63,206 nucleotides of DNA. Origin: Butyrivibrio sp. Its GTDB lineage: Bacteria; Bacillota; Clostridia; Lachnospirales; Lachnospiraceae. How positions within the stretch are numbered: position 1 is the stretch's first letter; every line of letters begins with the position of its first letter. The DNA lies in assembly GCA_016297265.1 (NCBI GenBank), contig JAEDHB010000006.1, positions 1 to 63,206 on the forward strand, given 5' to 3'. The position numbers and the translations under genes are program-made. Below, piece after piece: positions 17,330 to 25,422 of the stretch. Below the pieces are notes generated by a model. It was not told the origin of the DNA. It ran no database searches and worked only from the letters and a program-made list of their open reading frames with translations.

Positions 17330-17698
17330 ATGCGCAAAAACAGTATTAAATTAACCAGAATCAACAATGAAGTAATGCGTGAATTAAGCAATATTATTCG
17401 TGGTGAAATAAAAGATCCAAGAATTAATCCGATGACATCTGTGGTTGCCACAGATGTTGCACCGGACTTAAAGACATGCAAGGCATACATCAGCGTTCTT
17501 GGTGATGAGGAATCGCAGAAGAACACAATAAAGGGACTTAAGAGTGCAGAGGGCTACATCAGAATGCAGCTTGCAAAAAATCTTAATCTTAGAAATACTC
17601 CCGAGATTATTTTTGTGTTGGACCAGTCGATTGAATACGGAGTCAATATGTCAAAGCTTATTGATGAAGTGAACAAAAATGTGGAGGATGAGCAATGA
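17330..17698 (+). CDS. rbfA: Ribosome-binding factor A
   Basis: A 122-residue KH-fold protein that assists late 30S maturation and 16S 5'-end processing. Features include the N-terminal RINNEVMRELSNIIRGEIKDPRI and the C-terminal PEIIFVLDQSIEYG. Two starts compete: GTG 17327 is 3 bases from AGGAGG, while ATG 17330 is 6 bases away and preferred. It overlaps nrnA by 4 bases (ATGA). Confidence 0.95.
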   Translation: MRKNSIKLTRINNEVMRELSNIIRGEIKDPRINPMTSVVATDVAPDLKTCKAYISVLGDEESQKNTIKGLKSAEGYIRMQLAKNLNLRNTPEIIFVLDQSIEYGVNMSKLIDEVNKNVEDEQ

Positions 17699-18645
17699 TA
17701 TCTATCGAAGCAGAACTTTCCGGTGTGAAAACAGTGGGAATTACCGGACATATCAGACCTGACGGCGATTGCACAGGTTCGACTCTGGGACTTTACAATT
17801 ATATCAAAGATAATATGCCGGAAATCGATGTGGATATCTACCTTGAGCCTGTTGAGGACTGCTATAAGTTCCTCAGATATTCCGATTGTATTAAATCATA
17901 TAGTGCAAAAAACAGAGAATATGATGTTTTTGTCGTTCTTGACTGTGGCGACATCGAGAGAACTGCCGGATTTGTCAGGGATTTGATTAGGAATGCTAAG
18001 AAAACAATATGTATAGACCATCACGAAACTGTGAAAAACTTTGCAACCATCAATCACGTGATTCCAAAAACCGGCTCAGCCAGCGAAGTTCTCTATGAGC
18101 TTCTGGATGAAAACAAGGTCAGTAAGGCTGTAGCTGAATGTCTCTATGTGGGAATAATTAATGACACAGGAGTATTCAAATATCAGTCAACCACCAGCAG
18201 AACAATGGAAATTGCCGGTAAATTCATGAATCTTGGAATTGATTTTACCAAAATTATCGACGATACATTTTACAGAAGAACGTATATGCAGACCATGCTT
18301 GTGGGACATGCACTCAGTTCAAGTGTGCTTACGATGGAAGGCAAACTCATATATTCTTTTGCAACCAAGGCATTGCTTGACAGTCTTGGACTTGTCGGCA
18401 GGGATGCCGGGGTTGTGATTGACCAGCTTAGGTTTGTGAAGAATGTTGAGGTTGCGCTGTTCATGTATGAGCTTCCTGACGGACAGATTAAGGGAAGCCT
18501 TCGTTCTGTGGACAGGATTGATGTGAATTGTATTGCAAACCAATTGGGAGGTGGCGGACATATGCGTGCCGCCGGATTTACCTCAACACTTTCAGCAGAA
18601 GAAATTGTAGCAAAAGTGGAAGAGTTAATGGGTGAACAGTTATAA
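17695..18645 (+). CDS. nrnA: DHH/DHHA1 family nanoRNase and pAp phosphatase NrnA
   Basis: A 316-residue phosphoesterase that degrades 2-5 nt RNAs and dephosphorylates pAp in B. subtilis. Metal-ligand motifs are in order: HIRPDGDCTGS near residue 20, LDCGDIE near 82, IDHH near 105 and NDTG near 155. The DHHA1 domain has the Gly-rich GGGGHMRAAGF near 285. It sits between rbfA and truB, the usual Firmicutes position. Confidence 0.93.
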   Translation: MISIEAELSGVKTVGITGHIRPDGDCTGSTLGLYNYIKDNMPEIDVDIYLEPVEDCYKFLRYSDCIKSYSAKNREYDVFVVLDCGDIERTAGFVRDLIRNAKKTICIDHHETVKNFATINHVIPKTGSASEVLYELLDENKVSKAVAECLYVGIINDTGVFKYQSTTSRTMEIAGKFMNLGIDFTKIIDDTFYRRTYMQTMLVGHALSSSVLTMEGKLIYSFATKALLDSLGLVGRDAGVVIDQLRFVKNVEVALFMYELPDGQIKGSLRSVDRIDVNCIANQLGGGGHMRAAGFTSTLSAEEIVAKVEELMGEQL

Positions 18646-18648
18646 ATT

Positions 18649-19548
18649 ATGATTGATGGAATTATCAATATCTATAAAGAAAAGGGATTTACATCCCATG
18701 ATGTAGTTGCAAAAATGCGAGGCATACTCAAGCAGAAAAAAATCGGACATACGGGCACACTTGACCCGGATGCAACCGGTGTTTTGCCTGTATGCCTTGG
18801 CTCCGGCACAAAGCTTTGTGATATGCTTACGGACAAAAGTAAGGAGTATGAAGCTGTTGTTTTGCTGGGGAAAACAACGGATACAGAGGATGTCTCCGGA
18901 GCGGTTATTGAAGAAAAAACTGTTACGGCTTCAGAGGAAGAAATTAAATCTGTAATTATGAGCTTTATGGGGGAATATATGCAGATACCGCCAATGTATT
19001 CCGCACTTAAGGTCAATGGCAAAAAGCTTTATGAACTAGCCAGACAGGGCATTGAGGTTGAACGGAAGGCAAGACCGGTGGTAATTTCCGAATTGACCAT
19101 ACTTAGTATGGATTTGCCCAGAGTTACAATAAGAGTTTCATGCTCGAAGGGTACATATATCCGTTCGCTTTGCAGGGATATGGGCGAGAAAATCGGATGC
19201 GGTGCCTGCATGGAATCACTTGTGAGAACCAGAGTGGGAAGCTTTCTTTTGAAGGATGCAGTTTCATTAAAGCAACTTGAAGAAAACAGAGAAAAAATTG
19301 AGGAGTTTATCACGCCCGTGGATGCGTGTTTTGAAGAATACCGCAAGGTATATGCCGAAGGCAGAAATGCAGTACTGGTGAGCAACGGCAATATGTTTAG
19401 GGCTCACATTGCTGACGCAAAGGATGGTGAATTGTTCAGAATATACATCAGTGATGGTGACAACGGACAGTTTGCAGGAGTATACAAATTTTCCGGGGAA
19501 AAGAATTGTTTTTTACCTCAAAAAATGTTCCTTAGTGGAGAAAAATAA
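18649..19548 (+). CDS. truB: tRNA pseudouridine-55 synthase TruB
   Basis: A 299-residue enzyme making pseudouridine 55 in the T-loop of tRNAs. The catalytic Asp39 lies in GHTGTLDPDATG; RGTYIR-type motif KGTYIRSLCRD occurs near residue 170. A C-terminal PUA-like extension covers about 220-299. It starts 3 bases after nrnA with only a weak SD, and its stop overlaps the ribF start by one base. Confidence 0.96.
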   Translation: MIDGIINIYKEKGFTSHDVVAKMRGILKQKKIGHTGTLDPDATGVLPVCLGSGTKLCDMLTDKSKEYEAVVLLGKTTDTEDVSGAVIEEKTVTASEEEIKSVIMSFMGEYMQIPPMYSALKVNGKKLYELARQGIEVERKARPVVISELTILSMDLPRVTIRVSCSKGTYIRSLCRDMGEKIGCGACMESLVRTRVGSFLLKDAVSLKQLEENREKIEEFITPVDACFEEYRKVYAEGRNAVLVSNGNMFRAHIADAKDGELFRIYISDGDNGQFAGVYKFSGEKNCFLPQKMFLSGEK

Positions 19549-20483
19549 TGATTTGTATCAATGATAAAGATTTCTGTATGGACGGGAATACGGTTGTTAC
19601 ATTTGGCAAATTTGACGGTATTCACAAGGGCCACAGAATGCTTATAGAAAATGCAAAAAGAATAGCGTATGAAAATAATCTGAAGGTTGTGGTTTTTACC
19701 TTCAGGGTTGTTGAGGGCAGGCATTATCCGTATATGGATGAGCAGTTCATTAACAGTTTTCATGAGAGGGAGATTCTGTTTGACAGAATGAACGCGGATG
19801 TGCTTATTGAATACCCTTTCGATGATGATACTGCCAATATGGAACCGCTTGAATTCATTAAAGAAATCGTCGTAAAAAAACTTCATGCCAAATATGTTCT
19901 GGTCGGCGAAGACTGGACTTTCGGCAAGGGCGGGCAGGGTAATTCCGATTTGCTGAAAGCTGCAGGAAAACTGTTTGATTATAATGCTGTTATTTTTGAC
20001 AAGCTTACTCATGACGATAAGGAAATCGGTTCCACCTGGGTAAAAGAAGAAATCAGGGCAGGAAATATGGCAACAGTCAGCATTCTGTTGAATTATCCGT
20101 ATACAATAATCGGGAAGGTGGTCAAGGGTAATCAGTTGGGTAGGACAATTGATTTTCCCACTGCAAATATTGAGCCCGATGTGGGCAAAATTCTTCCGCC
20201 GTTTGGTGTGTATGCTTCAAGGATATATGTTGCAGGAAGAGCATATTATGGCATAACCAATATTGGAAAAAAACCTACGGTCAGTGTTGATGACACTGTG
20301 ACAATAGAAAATTATATTTTTGATTTTGAGGGTGATATATACGGTGAAGATATTGAAATCCAGCTTATTTTGTTTGAAAGACCTGAGATGAAGTTTGAAG
20401 ATATCAACAGTCTGAAGAATCAAATTAAGAAGGATGAGGAGTTTACTAGAGATTTCTTTTTGCTTAAAGGGGGAACATACTAA
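19548..20483 (+). CDS. ribF: Bifunctional riboflavin kinase/FMN adenylyltransferase
   Basis: A 311-residue enzyme making FMN and FAD from riboflavin. The N-terminal adenylyltransferase domain has GKFDGIHKGH, GEDWTFG and GSTWVK. The C-terminal kinase domain (about 180-305) has GRTIDFPTANI, NIGKKPTV and an acidic residue in TIENYIFDF. The usual TFxPHP motif after strand 2 is replaced by TFRVVEGRHY, so the adenylyltransferase half is somewhat divergent. It starts at the truB stop (TAATG) and is the last gene before the rpsO promoter. Confidence 0.92.
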   Translation: MICINDKDFCMDGNTVVTFGKFDGIHKGHRMLIENAKRIAYENNLKVVVFTFRVVEGRHYPYMDEQFINSFHEREILFDRMNADVLIEYPFDDDTANMEPLEFIKEIVVKKLHAKYVLVGEDWTFGKGGQGNSDLLKAAGKLFDYNAVIFDKLTHDDKEIGSTWVKEEIRAGNMATVSILLNYPYTIIGKVVKGNQLGRTIDFPTANIEPDVGKILPPFGVYASRIYVAGRAYYGITNIGKKPTVSVDDTVTIENYIFDFEGDIYGEDIEIQLILFERPEMKFEDINSLKNQIKKDEEFTRDFFLLKGGTY

Positions 20484-20496
20484 GTGATAAAATCAC

Positions 20497-20525
20497 TTGA
20501 TTTATTATCTGCTTTATGGTAGACT
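20497..20525 (+). promoter_or_regulatory. Promoter of rpsO
   Basis: TTGATT (20497-20502), 17 bases ending in TATGG, then TAGACT (20520-20525), i.e. an extended -10 promoter. It leaves a 5' leader of roughly 90 bases. Confidence 0.55.
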
Positions 20526-20545
20526 AGTCAAGGTAGTAATGCTTA

Positions 20546-20593
20546 ACCGATGCTCAGATACAGGACACTCCGACCTGAATCTTAGTGTACGGT
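20546..20593 (+). promoter_or_regulatory. Structured rpsO leader, possible S15 autoregulatory element
   Basis: AGATACAGG (20556-20564) pairs with CCTGAATCT (20574-20582) except for one A-A. The loop bases ACACT (20565-20569) can pair with AGTGT (20584-20588), giving a pseudoknot. ACCG (20546-20549) and CGGT (20590-20593) could close it. S15 represses its own mRNA through leader structures in several bacteria. The fold here is my inference. Confidence 0.5.
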
Positions 20594-20622
20594 GATAATA
20601 ATATTTAAGGAGGATTATCGTA

Positions 20623-20889
20623 ATGATATCAAAAGAAAAGAAAGCACAGATTATTGCAGAGTACGGAAGAACTCCTGGTGACACAGGATCTCCAGAGGTA
20701 CAGGTAGCTTTACTTACAGCCAGAATTGCTGAGCTTACAGAACACCTCAAAGTTAACCAGAAGGACCACCATTCAAGAAGAGGTCTTCTCAAAATGGTAG
20801 GTCAGAGAAGAGGATTACTCGAGTACCTTAAGAAGAATGATATCGAAGGATACAGAAGCTTAATCGCTCGTCTTGGAATCAGAAAATAA
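20623..20889 (+). CDS. rpsO: 30S ribosomal protein S15
   Basis: An 88-residue primary 16S rRNA-binding protein of the 30S platform. Diagnostic stretches are EYGRTPGDTGSPEVQVALLT and KDHHSRRGLLKMVGQRR. A strong AAGGAGG precedes the ATG. It has its own promoter, a structured leader and a terminator before pnp, the same rpsO-pnp order as in many bacteria. Confidence 0.98.
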   Translation: MISKEKKAQIIAEYGRTPGDTGSPEVQVALLTARIAELTEHLKVNQKDHHSRRGLLKMVGQRRGLLEYLKKNDIEGYRSLIARLGIRK

Positions 20890-20901
20890 TCTAGTCATTA
20901 T

Positions 20902-20928
20902 TGGGCGGAGTCTTTCCGCCCATTTTTG
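20902..20928 (+). terminator. Terminator after rpsO
   Basis: An 8-bp stem (TGGGCGGA 20902-20909, TCCGCCCA 20915-20922) is followed by TTTTT. Its T-run leads straight into the first hairpin of the pnp leader. Confidence 0.85.
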
Positions 20929-20964
20929 ATGAAATGAGCCGGTTTCCGACTTGTTTTCATCAAA
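20925..20964 (+). promoter_or_regulatory. First hairpin of the pnp leader
   Basis: A perfect 10-bp stem (TTTGATGAAA 20925-20934, TTTCATCAAA 20955-20964) is capped by an inner CGG-TTT-CCG hairpin. Confidence 0.6.
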
Positions 20965-20966
20965 TA

Positions 20967-21060
20967 ATGTTAGGTGTCAAAGATGTGCGAGACCGCTGAA
21001 AAGCATATAATATTCAATATGTGTTTTTCAGTAGTTTCGAGCTCTTATGACGCTTAACAT
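20967..21060 (+). promoter_or_regulatory. Long double-stranded leader hairpin upstream of pnp
   Basis: A 94-base near-continuous stem. ATGTTAGGTGTCA (20967-20979) pairs with TGACGCTTAACAT (21048-21060); inner helices AAGA/TCTT, CGAGAC/GTTTCG, CTGAAAA/TTTTCAG and CATAT/ATATG follow, about 35 pairs in all with small internal loops. It ends 37 bases before the pnp ATG. In E. coli the pnp leader duplex is an RNase III site used for PNPase autoregulation; the same is inferred here. Confidence 0.7.
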
Positions 21061-21097
21061 ATCAAATTAGCCAATACGGCGGAATAGGAGTCTATTT

Positions 21098-23185
21098 ATG
21101 AAAAGTTTTAGTATGGAGCTTGCAGGAAGAACTCTCACAGTAGATGTGGACAGAGTTGCTAAGCAGGCAAATGGTGCAGCATTTATGCATTATGGCGATA
21201 CTGTTGTTTTATCAACAGCAACAGCATCTGAAAAACCAAGGGATGGAATCGATTTTTTCCCATTAAGCGTAGAATATGAAGAAAAATTATACGCAGTCGG
21301 CAAAATTCCGGGAGGATTTAACAAGAGAGAAGGAAAAGCATCAGAGAATGCAATACTTACATCACGTGTTATCGATCGTCCGATGAGACCTTTGTTTCCA
21401 AAGGATTACAGAAATGATGTCACACTCAACAATCTTGTAATGTCAGTCGACCCTGATTGCAGTCCTGAACTTACGGCAATGCTGGGTTCCGCGATTGCCG
21501 TTGCTATTTCAGACATTCCATTTGATGGACCATGTGCAACAACGCAGGTTGGTCTTATCGATGGAGAATTTATTATCAATCCTAATGATGCACAGATGAA
21601 GGTTAGCGATTTAAAGCTTACTGTAGCATCAACACAGGAAAAGGTTATTATGATTGAAGCCGGCGCTAATGAGGTTCCGGAAGCTCAGATGATTGACGCA
21701 ATCTACAAGGCGCATGAAGTTAATCAGCAGGTTATTGAATTTATCAATAAAATTGTTGCTGAGTGTGGTAAACCAAAACATGAATATACAAGCTGTGCAA
21801 TTCCTGAGGAGCTTTTTGCAGCAATCAGAGAGATTGTTCCGCCTGCAGAGATGGAAGTGGTTATGTTTGCTCCGGAGAAGCAGGTAAGAGAAGAGAGAAT
21901 CAGAAATCTTAAGGATACACTTGCTGAAAGCTTTGCAGATAAGGAGGACTGGCTTCCACTTATTGACGAGGCAGTATATCAGTATGAGAAAAAGACAGTT
22001 CGTAAGATGATTCTCAAGGATAAAAAGAGACCTGACGGAAGAGAGATTACCCAGATTCGTCCTTTGGCAGCTGAGGTTGATATTATTCCAAGAGTTCATG
22101 GTTCAGCAATGTTTACCCGTGGACAAACTCAGATATGTAATGTATGTACTCTTGCACCTCTTTCAGATGCACAGAGAATTGACGGCCTCAATGAACAGGA
22201 GACATCAAAGAGATATATGCACCATTACAATTTCCCGGCTTATTCAGTGGGAGAGACAAAGGTTTCAAGAGGACCGGGACGTCGTGAAATTGGCCATGGT
22301 GCTTTGGCAGAGAGAGCTCTTCTTCCTGTTCTTCCATCGGAAGAAGAATTCCCATATGCAATCAGAACAGTATCCGAGACCTTTGAATCAAACGGTTCTA
22401 CTTCAATGGCATCAACATGTTCATCATGTATGTCACTTATGGCGGCCGGCGTTCCAATCAAAAAAATGGTTGCAGGTATTTCATGTGGTCTTGTTACAGG
22501 CGAGACAGATGATGATTATGTTCTTTTGACAGATATTCAGGGACTTGAAGATTTCTTCGGAGATATGGATTTCAAGGTTACAGGTACTGAGGACGGTATC
22601 ACAGCTATTCAGATGGATATCAAGATTCACGGTCTTACAAGACCAATAGTTGAAGGTGCAATCGCAAGATGCCGTGAAGCAAGAATGTTTATCATGGATA
22701 CATGTATGAAACCGGCTATCAGCGAGCCTCGTAAAGAAGTTGGAAAATATGCTCCAAAGATTGTTCAGATACAGATTGATCCTGCTAAAATTGGTGATGT
22801 AGTCGGACAGAGAGGTAAGACAATCAATGCCATAATAGATGAAACAGGCGTAAAGATTGATATTACTGACGACGGTGCTGTTTCTGTATGCGGAACCGAT
22901 AAGGCAGCAATGGATAAGGCAATCAAGTATATTCAGACAATTGTAACTGACTATGAAGAAGGTCTTGTTCTTGAAGGTGTCGTAACAAGCATTAAAGAAT
23001 TTGGTGCATTTGTTGAGTTCGCTCCGGGCAAAGAAGGAATGGTGCACATTTCAAAGATTTGCAAGGAAAGAATCGACCATGTTGAGGATGTACTTACACT
23101 TGGCGACAAGGTTAAAGTAGTCTGCCTTGGAAAAGACAAGATGGGAAGATACAGCTTCAGTATCAAAGATGTAAAAGAAAACTAG
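21098..23185 (+). CDS. pnp: Polyribonucleotide nucleotidyltransferase (PNPase)
   Basis: A 695-residue phosphorolytic 3'-5' exoribonuclease of mRNA decay. The order is RNase PH 1 (about 10-140), an alpha-helical linker, RNase PH 2 (about 320-460, with FTRGQTQ and the GSTSMAS active-site region), KH (about 555-615, DVVGQRGKTINAIIDETG) and S1 (about 620-692, GVVTSIKEFGAFVEF). The SD is AGGAG. No separate promoter was found, so transcription may come from rpsO read-through past its terminator. Confidence 0.98.
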   Translation: MKSFSMELAGRTLTVDVDRVAKQANGAAFMHYGDTVVLSTATASEKPRDGIDFFPLSVEYEEKLYAVGKIPGGFNKREGKASENAILTSRVIDRPMRPLFPKDYRNDVTLNNLVMSVDPDCSPELTAMLGSAIAVAISDIPFDGPCATTQVGLIDGEFIINPNDAQMKVSDLKLTVASTQEKVIMIEAGANEVPEAQMIDAIYKAHEVNQQVIEFINKIVAECGKPKHEYTSCAIPEELFAAIREIVPPAEMEVVMFAPEKQVREERIRNLKDTLAESFADKEDWLPLIDEAVYQYEKKTVRKMILKDKKRPDGREITQIRPLAAEVDIIPRVHGSAMFTRGQTQICNVCTLAPLSDAQRIDGLNEQETSKRYMHHYNFPAYSVGETKVSRGPGRREIGHGALAERALLPVLPSEEEFPYAIRTVSETFESNGSTSMASTCSSCMSLMAAGVPIKKMVAGISCGLVTGETDDDYVLLTDIQGLEDFFGDMDFKVTGTEDGITAIQMDIKIHGLTRPIVEGAIARCREARMFIMDTCMKPAISEPRKEVGKYAPKIVQIQIDPAKIGDVVGQRGKTINAIIDETGVKIDITDDGAVSVCGTDKAAMDKAIKYIQTIVTDYEEGLVLEGVVTSIKEFGAFVEFAPGKEGMVHISKICKERIDHVEDVLTLGDKVKVVCLGKDKMGRYSFSIKDVKEN

Positions 23186-23200
23186 AAAAATATGTCACCG

Positions 23201-23261
23201 CAGCTCACTTTTATCCATGAGGGATTACCTCGCTCCTTTGAAGGAGTGGTGAAGTGAGCTG
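23201..23261 (+). ncRNA. Three-helix structured element in the pnp-yebC gap
   Basis: Outer stem CAGCTCACTT/AAGTGAGCTG (23201-23210 with 23252-23261, perfect) encloses two hairpins: GAGG-GATTA-CCTC (23219-23231) and CTCCTT-TG-AAGGAG (23233-23246). No U-tract follows, so it is not an ordinary terminator. It fits no riboswitch class I know. It could be a processing site, a yebC leader, or a small structured RNA. Confidence 0.45.
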
Positions 23262-23284
23262 TTTCGGGAAGACGCGGAGGTATT

Positions 23285-24034
23285 ATGTCAGGACATTCAA
23301 AATTTGCCAATATTAAACATAAAAAAGCAAAAAATGACGCGGCTAAAGGTCGTATTTTTACAAGACTCGGAAAAGAGCTTATGGTCGCAGTAAAAGAGGG
23401 CGGACCTGACCCTAATAACAACAGCAAACTCAGGGATGTTATTGCAAAAGCCAAATCAAACAATATGCCTAATGATACAATAGAGAGAAGTATCAAAAAA
23501 GCTGCCGGAGATGCGAGTGCGGCTAATTTTACGGCGATCACCTACGAGGGATACGGTCCAAACGGAACAGCCATTATTGTTGAGACTTTGACGGACAATA
23601 AGAACAGAACGGCATCCAATGTGCGTAATGCATTTACAAAGGGTGGCGGAAATGTCGGAACTCCGGGATGTGTTTCATTTATGTTCGATAAAAAAGGTCA
23701 GATTCTTATCAGCAAGGATGAATGCAAAATGGATGCGGATGACCTTATGATGTTAGCAATTGATGCCGGTGCGGAGGATTTTTCCGATGAGGATGATGAT
23801 GCATACGAAATCATCACAGAACCTGATAACTGCGGAACTGTCAGAATCGCTCTTGAGGAAGCAGGCGTTCCGTTTTTACAGGCAGAAGTAACCATGATTC
23901 CACAAACATGGGTTGACCTTACCGGAGAAGCTGATATCAAACAGATGAACAAAATTCTTGATTTGCTGGATGAGGATGATGATGTACAGGAGGTATATCA
24001 CAACTGGAATATGCCGGAAGAGGATGAGGAATAA
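23285..24034 (+). CDS. yebC: YebC/PmpR (TACO1) family protein
   Basis: A 249-residue protein. The family start SGHSKFANIKHKKAKNDAAKGRIFTRLGKEL is conserved (read as consecutive blocks), with YEGYGPNGTAIIVE near residue 95. Members have been described as transcription regulators and, for YebC and TACO1, as translation factors that help ribosomes through proline stretches. Its place between pnp and translation genes favours the latter. The SD is GCGGAGG. Confidence 0.95.
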   Translation: MSGHSKFANIKHKKAKNDAAKGRIFTRLGKELMVAVKEGGPDPNNNSKLRDVIAKAKSNNMPNDTIERSIKKAAGDASAANFTAITYEGYGPNGTAIIVETLTDNKNRTASNVRNAFTKGGGNVGTPGCVSFMFDKKGQILISKDECKMDADDLMMLAIDAGAEDFSDEDDDAYEIITEPDNCGTVRIALEEAGVPFLQAEVTMIPQTWVDLTGEADIKQMNKILDLLDEDDDVQEVYHNWNMPEEDEE

Positions 24035-24055
24035 TTGAGAGAAGAAGAATTTAAA

Positions 24056-24265
24056 ATGGAGCGCGAGAACCTTGTGAAGGTCGGAGACACAGTCCATATT
24101 ACGGAAGGTGTATTACCCTCCAGCTGGTATTATACAATTGAACCTGCTGTTGCAATGTCAAGAAATTATAAGTTTTCTGAGAGAATTAAGTCGACAGAGG
24201 GAAAGGTGTTAGCAGTCGAGAAGACGGAGAGAGGCTATTTTGTTAAGGTTGCTCTGGATGAATAA
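24056..24265 (+). CDS. Small conserved hypothetical protein
   Basis: A 69-residue protein from ATG 24056; an in-frame TTG at 24035, directly after the yebC stop, could add 7 residues. It is mixed charged, with VKVGDTVHITEGVL near the start and a beta-rich end (EGKVLAVEKTERGYFVKVALDE split by turns). This suggests a small beta-barrel, possibly nucleic-acid binding, but I recognise no family. It ends the yebC transcript. Confidence 0.65.
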   Translation: MERENLVKVGDTVHITEGVLPSSWYYTIEPAVAMSRNYKFSERIKSTEGKVLAVEKTERGYFVKVALDE

Positions 24266-24270
24266 AAATA

Positions 24271-24311
24271 ACGCTATGGATTAATGCAGATTTAATTCAT
24301 AGCGTATTTTT
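24271..24311. terminator. Bidirectional terminator between the small gene and lacI-type gene
   Basis: A 14-bp stem (24271-24284 with 24292-24305, one G-U) is flanked by TTTTT on the plus strand and by TTATTTTTATT on the minus strand. It serves both convergent genes. Confidence 0.85.
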
Positions 24312-24312
24312 G

Positions 24313-25263
24313 TTATTTTGCAATTTTGATTATCGGGTAGGTTACCTTGGTTGGCGTATTCAGGTATTTTTTCAGCGCGTTGACGGTGCTTACCGCAAAA
24401 TCAGAATACTCATTGCCGTCGCAAAGCAGGGTTTCATCGGTGGATAATTGATTGGCGTGATTGATGCTGTAGCTGACCGTGAATGCAGAAAATGCGGATT
24501 TTAGCGGCATAACATAGGTCTGATTGAGAGCGGTATCTGCAGAAATAATATAGTCGTACATAAGACCGGAGCTTTCTGCATCCTTAATTATTTTTGAGAT
24601 ATCTTCAGTACCGGAAAGTCTTTTTATTCTGCTCTTGCCCGTATCAATATTGTATTTTGAACAGATTTCGGTAAAAATATCAATCAGTGTTTTACTGTGC
24701 CTGTTAAGCTCCTTATATACAAACAGAGGAGATTTGTAGGAAGTTTTGAGGGCAGTTTCAAAAATACTGCGGGTGGTGTGCCTGATGTCATATTCGCAGC
24801 AGTAATAATTATCCAGCTCCGTGGTTACTCCCAGCATAATTACGGGACAGCTGAAATTAAAGGGCCTCATATATGCGGTTATATCAGCAGTATATTCAAA
24901 AAAGGAAGTTCCGCAGATTATTACGGAAAAATAAGTCTGCTTTGAAATTTTTTCGAGAATATGACTTTTATCCACTGCTTCATTGCCACAGCAATACAGA
25001 TGAATAGTAAAACCGGCCATTGACAGCCTGTTGCTGATAACCTGCACCGTGTGAGCAGTATTGTCGGATTCCAGATCTGAGCAGATGACGGCGATGTCCT
25101 GCGAAGTGTTTTTGGTGGAATGCGAAGGTACATAATTATTCTTGTTGATTGCGCTAATTACCTTCTGCCTTGTGTTTTCGCTGACTTTATCACTGTTGTT
25201 CAAAACACGTGAAACAGTGGCGATGGATACGCCGCACTGTTTTGCAATATCATAAATATTCAT
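24313..25263 (-). CDS. LacI-family transcriptional regulator
   Basis: A 316-residue repressor-type protein. The N-terminal helix-turn-helix is classic (IYDIAKQCGVSIATVSRVLNN, then the hinge region to about 60). The effector-binding periplasmic-binding-like domain (60-316) is more divergent. Its ligand cannot be read from the sequence; the family mostly senses sugars or nucleosides. It is divergent from the Big_2 surface-protein gene with a shared 160-base control region, which makes that gene and itself the likely targets. Confidence 0.92.
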   Translation of the reverse strand: MNIYDIAKQCGVSIATVSRVLNNSDKVSENTRQKVISAINKNNYVPSHSTKNTSQDIAVICSDLESDNTAHTVQVISNRLSMAGFTIHLYCCGNEAVDKSHILEKISKQTYFSVIICGTSFFEYTADITAYMRPFNFSCPVIMLGVTTELDNYYCCEYDIRHTTRSIFETALKTSYKSPLFVYKELNRHSKTLIDIFTEICSKYNIDTGKSRIKRLSGTEDISKIIKDAESSGLMYDYIISADTALNQTYVMPLKSAFSAFTVSYSINHANQLSTDETLLCDGNEYSDFAVSTVNALKKYLNTPTKVTYPIIKIAK

Positions 25264-25298
25264 AAATCGACCTCGGATTTTGTGTCTATTTGTTAATG

Positions 25299-25327
25299 AT
25301 TATATTACAGGAAAAAATATTTTGCAA
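25299..25327 (-). promoter_or_regulatory. Promoter of the lacI-type gene
   Basis: Minus strand: TTGCAA (25327-25322), 17 bases, TATAAT (25304-25299). Confidence 0.7.
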
Positions 25328-25343
25328 AAATATTGCAAAAAAA

Positions 25344-25372
25344 TTGAAATGATGGTTAACTTCCGTTAATCC
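25344..25372 (+). promoter_or_regulatory. Possible promoter and operator of the Big_2 protein gene
   Basis: TTGAAA (25344-25349), 17 bases, TAATCC (25367-25372). The inverted repeat TTAAC-TTCC-GTTAA (25356-25369) covers the spacer and start of the -10, a good position for a repressor such as the divergent LacI protein. Both assignments are inference. Confidence 0.4.
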
Positions 25373-25422
25373 TTGTCCGATAAAACTAACATAGGTCTAA
25401 GTATGTCTTTTTGGAGGAACAT

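Noticed and set aside
21005..21010. TATAAT inside the pnp leader hairpin loop as a promoter
   Set aside because: There is no -35 at a suitable distance, and the site is part of a strong RNA stem-loop, so the match is probably chance.
23201..23261. tRNA or tRNA-like gene
   Set aside because: It has only three helices, no anticodon-like 7-base loop, no T-loop GTTCRA and no CCA.
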